Assembly (NCBI GenBank): GCA_030248215.1
Contig: JASANG010002858.1
Span: 1 to 64,000, forward strand
DNA: 64,000 nucleotides
Reading direction: 5' to 3'
Source of the DNA: Enoplolaimus lenunculus
Lineage: Eukaryota > Nematoda > Enoplea > Enoplida > Thoracostomopsidae
Position 1 is the stretch's first letter, and every line of letters starts with the position of its first letter. Positions 44,127-54,600 of this stretch are shown one piece after another. Under the pieces are notes generated by a model. That model searched no databases and was not told where the DNA came from. It was given only the letters and a program-made list of their open reading frames with translations. The position numbers and the translations under genes were made by a program.

Positions 44127-47100
44127 AAATAGTTCATTTTACAGATTCTGAAGTGCTGAGTTCAACGGCGCCGTTTTTAGCGCTGCAGGGTCCCGGTCCT
44201 ATAGTTACGGCCCTTTAAATGTTAACTTTTTACAATATAAAACACGCACAAACAACAATCTAATTTGTGTAAACAATAGACAGATAGATACTTCCTGTTC
44301 CAATCTGTGCGTGTTTGCACTATAATTTCGAGGGCCATAACTTCTGAACCGTTGGCCATGTAGATATAAAAATGGTACCGTTGCGTTCAACTCGTCGAGA
44401 TCTATAGGATGGACCACTTTTTATCAAAATCCTAGGGGGATCCAAATTCCGTACCTCCGCCAGATATGAAATGGTTTTATCACTAAAAAATTAAGCTCGT
44501 CATCCTGAAAATACAATCAAAAATTTTGTGTAAGTTTTGCAAACACGTCGCACAATCATAGACAGTTTTTATATGCTATATATAGGCAGACAAGGCTAAA
44601 GATTGGATAGTGCATATGCCGTGCTCCAAACAGCTATTTTCCCAAGTTGGCGACTGAGATGTCCCAGACAATAATTGTTGCTAGCCCATACAGCCACTGG
44701 AATGCAAACTGATTTTGATTGGAGGATTGCACAGTCTAAAAATTTTGTGGCACACAAACTGGCGGTTACATGTTAAACTTCCGTAATGGTTTAGAAATAA
44801 TGTGACCTTTTATGGAGGATTTAATTTAGCAAAACATACGAGCATTTTAGATTGCACGAACGAGGAAAGCACGTTGATCCTTGTAGTCCCAAATTATGCA
44901 ATATTCATACGATGCAAGTTTTTGCTTTGTAATCTATGCCTGCATGCTATAACATCTTATTAATTACGTCGGGAAAATAATAGCTAATTTGTGACCAGCT
45001 ACTATACGGCTATAATGGTAGTTTCTCATATACAGCTTTAATTGAAACTTAAGGGGGGGCTCAGGCGACCGCTGGAAAATTTTGGCCCTCCCTCTAGAAA
45101 GTTTTAACCTTGCTTGTAACTCATTTAAAGTCTTTCAATGCCCCTCCTGAAAAATCTTTAGCCCTCCTAGCAAGGTGAGCTGGCTACGGGCCTGGCTAAG
45201 TATGCACAAAACAGGGACTTCTCTTTTTTAAGGTAGAAAATTTATGGCCAGGAGTGCAGTACAGGCAACATTGTTTGACACGCTAGCTTTTTCCAGTTTT
45301 GGTACGGAAAATTTCAAGCTTAGGTTTTGTCTGGAGAACGAAAAATGTGGAAATTGAAACCGCTAGGTTTTTCACGGCCTGGTACGAAAAATTAGAAGTG
45401 AAGGTATTGTGCGAAGAATGACAGGGAAAAGTGGAACCCGTGGAAATAGAACATTTTTTCATTTCTCAGGAAAGCTGCCGGCCGCTAAACGCCTTGCAGT
45501 TTTGAGGGACCTATGCAAGTTGGAGGGCTTTCGAACCCAAATAAGCCCTCGCACCAACCAGTCCATTACTGGAATAGCTTAAAATTTCTAACGAACTATT
45601 CTTAGACTGTTCTTACTTTTTAAACGTGAGAGCTAAGAAAACATATACTTCGAAGTTTTTCTTCTAGACCATACAGTCGTAAGTTAAGCGTTTATTTCCT
45701 AAGGGTACCTACACTTCTGATCTTTCCTGAAAACATATTGGACTGCATTTTTAACTTTTCCCATTTTCCGAACCAAACGACACATCCCAATTTATCAGCT
45801 AAACCAACCAATCACCACTATCCATAATCCGGCAAAACTATTCATTTGGATTTTACGCTTTTCTTTTTTCCAAACAAAACCTGTGCTCACATTTTCCATA
45901 CCAAACCAGGGCAAAATTTAGAATGCAAACAGGAGTGATTGACTGCACTTCTGGCTGTAAATTTTCCACGTCAGAAAATGGAACGCTTCTGTGCTGTACA
46001 CTGGCAGTACTTTAGGCTGAAGTGCCAGATATATAAAGGTCCGTAGGTAAAGAAAACTTTTTAACCACGAACCATATTTAGGAAAGATTTTAATCTGAAT
46101 ATATATATTTAAAATTTTCATTTTTATTTGCATCAGTTAGTATTGTCATGAGTCGATGATGTATATTTCGTTTTTAATATACCACTCGTATTTTAGGAAG
46201 TTGCACAGTCTTGTCCAAAGAGTGGTTATCGACTATTGATATTGTGTACTGTTAATTTTAGCTTTTTAATCATCTTACTTGTTTAACACAATTGGATTAA
46301 ATGGATTTGTTAAATTGTAATGTTTTTATCGAGGCTCGTACTCTCAAATAATGAACAATAATGTTGTCCACTTTAGTGATACCTTTATATGTTCAAATAT
46401 GTTTGATTATCGCTAGTTATTCAGCTGTCCACGTTTCTAAATTTAACTTTGTCAGTATCTCGTCTATAAGTCTATTGCTAGTACCCGTATATAATAGTTC
46501 AAACATGATTTTGCGAGTTGCTAAAAATTAGTTTTAAGCTTTTTGGAAAATTTCATCAATTGAACCCTGAAGTCTGCCGTAATCAGCTGAAGTCTGTTGT
46601 CTGCTGCAAAACTAATTGCATTTTGCTATGTAGTTTCCTGCAAACACATATTTGCACAAATCGCATGGAACAGGTAATACTAACTCGGTATTTTGCTTTA
46701 AATGTTACATTTATCATAACAGTATTTATTTACCGCTGATGTGCATTATATTTTTTCGTGTCATTTATGTGCTTTATGGATCTTGTTTCATTCACTTTTT
46801 ACTGCGTTATATAACGTTTTGAACCATTTTATCCGCTATTTAAGCCCGAATATATCAAAAGCATACACCCACAAAAAGTAGTAAAATGTTTATTTTTTAA
46901 CCTCAAACCATCAATAAACGTTTTAACAATTTTGCACTTTGCTTTAAAAACGTAACTGATCAATTTACGAGGAATTGCAAAATGAAATTTTCCAAAATAT
47001 CGCACAATTTTAGGTATATATTCGAGTATACACGTGAACGGAAAAAATTATACTTTAACCCATAATACAACGTATAGAGTGATAATGCTATAGTTTTAAT

Positions 47101-47197
47101 ATTTGAATGCTTTAATAAACTCGTTGATCTTGCCAGTAAACTTGGAGGTACGCGATGTTTCGTAAAAATGAACGTTACAACTAACTTCAACAAATGA

Positions 47198-47345
47198 GGC
47201 CCATGTAAAGATCAGCGGCGGAACGCTTTTCTGTAATACTAGAATGAAGTAAGTTAAAAGGTTTAGACTAATTTTTTGCATGGCTTTGGCTTAGGCTTAG
47301 GAATATGCTTATAATACTGTTCCGCCCTTATTCTTCACATTGGTC
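47198..47345. mobile_element. Telomere-repeat MITE, subfamily A, short copy
   Basis: The left end GGCCCATGTAAAGATCAGC and right end ccgcccttattcttcacattgg are inverted. The interior has a single ggcttaggcttaggaatatg run. Length is 148 bp. Confidence 0.7.
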
Positions 47346-47604
47346 ACAAAGGGCAACATATATGACAGCGAATTTTTAAAATTGGATATCTGATGAGAAA
47401 TATATCAGCCTACTTATATTAGTTTAAAGGATAGATGTTTCAAGCTAATCAGTTTCATATACTTATTGAACGTAATAGGACATCGAAATGCACAAATGTT
47501 CAAGTTTACTTGTATATTTCAACTATTGACAAGACCTGGTAAAACTTGTACAAGAGTCTACAGTACTGATATCGTTGTTTTTTGAGATTGAAATCGCAAA
47601 TGCT

Positions 47605-47749
47605 GGCCAATTTGTAGTAGGTCTGAGGCGCTCCGTTTTTCCACCGGACTGCAATAAGCTTAAGCTTTAGACTAATTTTTTTTACTTAGACTTGGGCTTA
47701 GAAATATAACTTTTATACTACTGTTACGGTCGTGTTTTTTACATTGGCG
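47605..47749. mobile_element. Telomere-repeat MITE, subfamily A, decayed
   Basis: It runs ggccaatttgtagtaggtct to gttttttacattggcg, with aagcttaagctttagactaa and cttagacttgggcttag inside. The flanks CAAATGCT and CAAACGTT match at 6 of 8. Confidence 0.6.
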
Positions 47750-48173
47750 CAAACGTTAAACGTATTTGCATTATAGAATTTGTTTCATATTCTTGACCTA
47801 GGCTAAAATTATCACGTTACAGCTTGGCAAGTCTTAGTTATATATATACAATATTAAAAGCGTCAACGATGTACGCCGAACGGTATATATTCAAGCTGTA
47901 TACGCACTGTTGCTGCATTTAAAATCGAACGCTTGTGACACTGGATAAATGTTTGGTTTGGAGATCGACTTATAACCCGTCGGCAATCGCTTTATAGCCA
48001 CTAGACCGCAACAAGCGTAACATTTAAATACCTTTGTAAACGGCGGATCACACCGTCTGCAATCAGTCTAAACATTTCAACAAGCGCAACGTAGGAGTTA
48101 AAAATTATTTTCTGTAATATAAGCCAGCAGCTTTAGTTGGTCCTTAACCATGCGGACGACCTATCGTTTTTAT

Positions 48174-48346
48174 GGCCCATGTAAACATCAGGGGCGGAAC
48201 GTTTTTCTGTGGGACTAAGCTTAAGCTTTAGACTTATTTTCTGCTTGGTTTAGGCTTAGGCGTTGGAATAAACGCATTCTTAAACTTAGGCTTAGGCTTA
48301 GGAATATGCGTATAATACTGTTCCGCCCCTGTTCTTTACATTTGCC
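48174..48346. mobile_element. Telomere-repeat MITE, subfamily A
   Basis: The left end GGCCCATGTAAACATCAGGG and right end CCCTGTTCTTTACATTTGCC form a long inverted repeat. The interior has ggtttaggcttaggcgttgg and acttaggcttaggcttagg. Confidence 0.8.
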
Positions 48347-48480
48347 GGTATCAGAACCAAGTAGCGCTGTCATTTCAGTTACCAAGTACACCGTCTATAC
48401 TCGGCTCTTCCGTCCCGGGAGCGTGACAAACTCAACACAGTATTAAAAATAGTATTCGCTAAAACCATTTAAATAGACCT

Positions 48481-48555
48481 TTAATTATACGGTGGCGGAA
48501 TATCATTCTCATAAAAACAAATCAGCGTTTCCAACTCAGTTGTGTTGCATGCCGG
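48481..48555 (-). pseudogene. Second copy of the acid phosphatase C-terminal exon (relic or alternative 3' exon)
   Basis: After a taactgcag acceptor the minus strand reads PACNTTELETLICFYENDIP then PPYN and a TAA (48481-48483). This parallels the end of the main gene, EECATLLCPYESDIPPPQE, in length, spacing and stop position. Only the last 18 or so residues are homologous. It could be an alternative terminal exon or what is left of a tandem paralogue. As a separate frame it has no start codon. Confidence 0.65.
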
Positions 48556-48642
48556 CTGCAGTTAACCCTTTAGGTGTCCGGAGACTTCAATATTAATGCG
48601 TAATATTAAGGTATTTTCAATTAATCCTTTCAAACAAACGTC

Positions 48643-51600
48643 TTATTCCTGCGGTGGTGGTATATCGCTTTCATAAGGACAAAGTAACGTTGCACACTCT
48701 TCACGCCAATCGCGTACTCGATGTTTCGCCGTCGCTTCGAACACAATTTGAGCGCTAGTTGCATTATGCGGACACACGTTATGTTGAATTGAATCTTTAT
48801 TCAATTTATTCAGTTCAACCCACGTCGTAGTTCTGACAACTGGACTATTAAACGTTGGTTCTGAGTATAGAAGCCTTAAACAGCTGAACGGTTCATTATG
48901 AAGCTCTGGTGAAGTTGTGCTCTGCTCATTAGTTGAGCTCGAAGCAAACACCTCGATAATTGCTGCGCCGTTATAGTACAACCCGTCCTGTGTTTCGTGC
49001 CCGAGCAAACGCAGAAGTGAGCCGAGTACTTCGTTGTGCTGAAAATCTATGCTAATAACGGTTGGAAATTTCACTGCGACGAGCGCAAAATTACAGATAT
49101 AGATGACAAATCTGGCTTAATAGAGAACCCCATGTGTATTCATAGTTCTAGCCGGAGAACCCCATGTGTATTCATAGTTCTAGCCGGAGAACCCCATGTG
49201 TATTCATAGTTCTAGCCGGAGAACCCCATGTGTATTCATAGTTCTAGCCGGAGAACCCCATGTGTATTCATAGTTCTAGCCGGAGAACCCCATGTGTATT
49301 CATAGTTCTAGCCGGAGGATCATATGCATGTGAAAGCCGATTAATCAGGATATTGATTTAGATTGCAAAGTGGTTCTAAGTTTAAACACAATCCAACACA
49401 AAAAACAGCAAAACTATACGGCAAACCGACAGATGCCGCAAGCGGATAAACGTGCAAACGGCAACTTAATCACTTTAAACATCCAATTTGCCCTATTTTT
49501 TTAAATGAACCTGTCCTGCTGTTTTACTAACTAAAGGACCTAATGTATTGTGCCCTAAACAAGCGGGAAAACAGTTGGGTTGAAACAGTTATGTCTTATT
49601 CACACGTGCAAGTTTTTGCAGCAAAAAGCTGCATCACAAAGGAGTTTTGAAGTTTTTGCTGATGCAAATTATTCACTGGAATTTATGCTATTGAATTTAA
49701 TTTCGAACAAGTTGCAGCTGCAAGTTCTCGCTGCAAAAACTTGCCCGTGTGCATGGGGTTTTAGAGTTGAGCTATAGTTTACTGTGTCCGATGCTTCCGC
49801 ACGCCGGTATGAGTTGCTAACAAAAATAGAGGCTAAGTATGTCTGGCGGCGTGTGGCAAATAATAACAATTTTTACGTGCCGGCGAGGCGCGGCGGTTAT
49901 AGCGCAACCCTTAATTGTTATCATCGTATGATTTTTCAAACTATGAAAACGTTTATTTAGTTTAAAGGAAATGCTCAAAAGTTTTAAAAATGACAAATTT
50001 TTTATTAATACAATTTTTCGAGGTTTTATCACAAAAACAATTCTCGTATAAATGTGAATCTTGCTATTAGCATACCACTGGGGGGAAACAGGTTAATTTC
50101 AAAAATAATACTGTTCCGCCTTTGTTCTTTACTGTTTACATTGGCCCGTGCTATTACAATAATATACATTCAAACCATCTCACCGTTCCAAAGAAATGGA
50201 ATTGAAAATTAGTTCGAGTGTTCTCTTTGTTTGTACATTCATCCAAAATTCGGGTTATGTTGCTCAGTATTGTGTCCAAGAAGTAACCTGAAATGGCTTC
50301 TTCACCAGACAAATATCTGGAATTCTAACTTTTAAACACGAACTAAACGCATCAGAATTGTTTATGTGGACCGACGTATACCGTTAATCAATCAGTTTGG
50401 TTATACATCACTGTTGTTTTGCTACATCTCATCATCGCTATTTGTCCTATGTCAAACTGCTATTTAATTCAAATAGCAGATTTTTCTAGGCTAAATTAGT
50501 AATTGGCCTGAATAGACGATTGGCCTACGACATATATGACAAACTATAAACAGTTTACATATAATTAGCGATGTTCCGTGTAGCGTAGTACTTACTACGC
50601 TCCAAAGTTGGCATCCAGTTTACAGGTGCAACAGAATACAACTTAATAAAACGGAAAATTCGGCAGTCCTTTGTATTCCTATCAAACGAATGCAGCGGAA
50701 AGACTATTAGGATATATCTGCCCGAGTGAACCAAATTCAACTGGACTCCATGTATCCCGCTCGCTTTCTATTCCGTTTATTGAACGGCAGCGTCCGTTGG
50801 TATACACTGGAGAACTCATAACAATTGCTCAAACAACACAGAGGTGCAATATGCAAAAACTTGGTACCTGCCATCATTCGGACACATGGATAAAACTGTA
50901 CGCACAACTTTTGAGGCGATTCTGAAAGCGACATAATTTCATTCGATATATCGCGACTAAACGGATTGTGTGTGATCCATTCAGGAAGACTAAGGTTTTG
51001 AACGACCTGAAACAATGTTAAAACGACCAGTGGCGGATCCAGGATCTCAAAATGGGGGGGGGGGGGCAAAATTTCACAGGTAGACCCATACTGTAGTGAC
51101 CGAAATAAAAGGGGGGTCCCCATTTTGAGTCCCAATATAATTTTTGTCGAGATGCTGTTGGGGGGGCACGGCCGGGGTGGGCCCCCCGTGGATCCGCCAT
51201 TGAAAACGACACATTTCTCTATACAAACCTAAGTGTAAGCCTAAAGCCTAAGCTTAATAGTGATCCTAAGCCTTTTATATCAAACTCTGAAAATTTCGGA
51301 AAATGGACGAACCCTTAACATTCCTGAAAACCATATAACCATTATATCACAACAGTTCATTGCAACGCACTTTTCACAGGTAGATTGTGCATTTTTCGAC
51401 GGGGCGGAGCGACTCTAGGTATTTTGATCTAACTAGTATTTTACTTTTTCACTAAATAAACTTTTTGGCCCTAGGAGAACTTGACTAGTTTCCCACTATC
51501 ACACCGTCTGTATCTACCCTATTGGTCAGTGATTCTGTAACATTCCAAAGTATTTGGTGCCTTAGTGGTTAGTACTTAGTGGTCTAATAATCAGCAAGCT

Positions 51601-54600
51601 ATACAGCACCATAGCCAGCTCGACCTGTTGAATAAGAACGCAATTTTAGAAACGGCATGCGGCTGTTATAACCAGATTGTAAACGAAACTGCCAACTTCT
51701 GGCTACAGGCCTAAAGCGATAACATACCATTGCGTGTATATTATCTGCCACGTCCGCTATATTACTAAGATACGGTTCAAATCCAGTAACACTCGCGACG
51801 TACTGTATTACTTCCTGAAAACAAAATTGCTTGTCAAACATACGACAGATTTAACGTTTGAGCGATTAATTCAGCGTTATTAAGACGAGAAAGGTAGTTA
51901 TTTGTGTTTTGAAGAATTTTAAACGGAAATCCAGCAAGTACCTTAGTGATCTAACAGTACGTATAGCTACTTAGCTAACAAAATAACAATCCGATATTCT
52001 GAGAATAGTTGTCTGGTAGCATATGTGCATTCTCTATATCCAATGAGTCCGCCCGTGAAGTAAACCGGCCCATAGTTAAGGGAGGGCCAGGCGTGCTCTG
52101 CCCCCGCCCCCGGAAAATCTTTGGCCCCCATAGAAAATTTTCAACCATGCCTGTAACTCATTAAAAACCCTTGAATGTGAAAAACTTTTAGCACCCCCCC
52201 TAGCAGTGTGAGCTGGCTACGGGTGTGAAGTTAACTGCCATAAGTACACTTATAATTGTATTTTAAAAGTTACTACTCGTTCCAAAATCGATAATATATA
52301 CTTGAGACTCGTATTCCAGAAAATTTTCCAAGCACCGAAAACTGTACTCACCTCACTTTTTGTATTTTTACAGATGATTTCAACAACTTCGATACGCGCT
52401 TTGAGCTTAAAAATGCTACGAGACTGCGATAGGGTTATCGGAATTTGGTGCCATGTCCAGTAATTTGCGGGCTAAAATCTACATTCAGAAATATTCATAC
52501 CCTGTGCTTTTGTATAAGCTCGTCTCCGGCAGTAGTATCTCCTTTGTACAGCTTATTCCAAATTGCTTTCACTCTTGGACAATCAATTGCATACGCACGT
52601 AACAGCTGAAAGTTTTCAGTTGAATAGTGACTAAAATTGTTGAAACTGTTTGCAAAACCCATTTATTACCCACAGTGTTTGTGTGTTCACAAACCTTCAA
52701 ACTAATCATTTACATAATTTCAACTCCATTGAAAACACATTTCCACCAATCAGGAGCAGGGTGCAACCGGAATTCTGTTCCCTGTTCTGGTTCCGACATT
52801 TTTTCATCTTCCGGTTCCGGTTCTGGTTCCGGTAAATTTTTACCGGAATTACAAATTCCGGTATTAAAAATTAGTCGGTGGAAATTAAGATATTTTACTA
52901 AAACATGACGATATAAATTAAATAGATTTTATTAGTATAGTATGCAAACCTTGACAATCGCCGAAAATAAACCATCGAAGGTAGATTCCGCTTCCGTGGA
53001 TTATGAAAATCTAAAATACAGCAGATAAAGCGAATACCTATCTCCAACTATGGTTATTTCACCAATATTGCAAAAAAAGAAAATGAAAATGAATTTTTCG
53101 TTGCCATGTATTTTTCATTTTCCGGTTTCGGTTCCGGTTCCGTTTATGGTATTTTTTCAAATTCCGGTTCCGGTAAATTGAAATTCCGGTTGCACCCTGA
53201 CCAGTAGCTGTCTGCGTAATGTTTAGTTCCCAGTACGTGTATTAAACAGTAGAATCATTGAAACACGCTAGTGTTTACAATATATGTTTCAAGCATCGAG
53301 AATGCACGCTTTTTGTAAGTTTTGCAGAATGTTCTCTGCAGGAAAGCAGAGCTGGAATGAGGTAACTTAGGCATAGAATATCCTAATTAGCCGCTTCGAC
53401 ACCATACACAAATTGGACAGCTAAACGTCTCATTTAAGTTGTTATTAAAAGTTTGAATATATAATCACCATAGCTAGTCGATATTATTGTGTGATGCTAA
53501 TGGCACCGTACAATAGATTACGTCTCCCTGCGATGTTTGTTCTACTGAAATTGCTAACTAAGACAGTAATATTTTGTAATAACCTACCATGCATTATAGC
53601 ATAGAACAGGCTGCTTTTTGGTGGATTGCAATAGAGCACGTGTACGCTTTAGACTTATATTTTGTTTAGGCTTAGGCGTACGCTTAGGAGTAGTCTTAGC
53701 ATAAAACCTCACCGTATCCCATGTAAAAGAAAGAAACTAGGTAAAAGTGCCCCAAGAAGGGTCAGATTGTGATATGTTTCGCTTGAAGCATGTAAAAGAG
53801 TTTAAACAAGGATTAGTTAGGCCATAGATCAGTAGATAATGTTTATAATATTAGCTCCATAACTTCTATGACAATAGTTGTCATCTATATCATTGACGGC
53901 TATCTTTCAGTGTTAACACGCTTGCGGTCAGTGAAACAAGAAACATATGGGCCCAACGAACTTTCATCTGCTGAGCTATAAATTGACACTATGGGTTTTC
54001 AAGGCGTTCTAAAGTACAACTCTCAACATGCCTTTCGTATAACAGTCTGTTAGTTTTTAAAAGTTATCTCAATTGAGCGCCAGCAGAACATGTTCTTTGG
54101 ATGAATAGCTTAAATATGTCACGGCACAGAACACAATTTGGAAAAGTTTCTCGACTTCACATCATCAAATTGTCATGGTAAAGATAGCTAAAATAGTCGA
54201 GCACGTATGCGTGACATTTTTCATTCGATAATCAATAGACGCTATTTGTAATCTTGCAATATTGAAATATTTACTAATCAAGTTTTAGAAACATAATATT
54301 TTAAAACTCCAAAAATATCCTCTTCCAATGAAGAATGCTAGATTACATCACTTATAAACTGAACATTGAAAAAACCAACAAACGCTAAAATTAAGCTCAT
54401 AGGTGATGTCCGCTGGGCCCATATGTTTCTTGTTTCACTGACCGCAAGCGTGTTAACACTGAAAGACAGCCGTCAAAGGCATAGATGACAACTATTTTCA
54501 TAGAAGTTATGGAGCTAATATTATAAACATTACCTACTGATCTATGGTCTAACTAACCCTTGTTTAAACTGTTTTACATGCTTCAAGCGAAACATATCAC

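Larger units (their letters stand above)
43993..48480. other. Non-coding stretch between the ZP and acid phosphatase genes
   Basis: The two genes converge here. An AATAAA lies at 44121-44126. A GC-rich dispersed repeat sits at about 45050-45195. Three telomere-repeat MITEs lie within 1.2 kb (47198-47345, 47605-47749, 48174-48346). No exon was recognised between. Confidence 0.55.
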
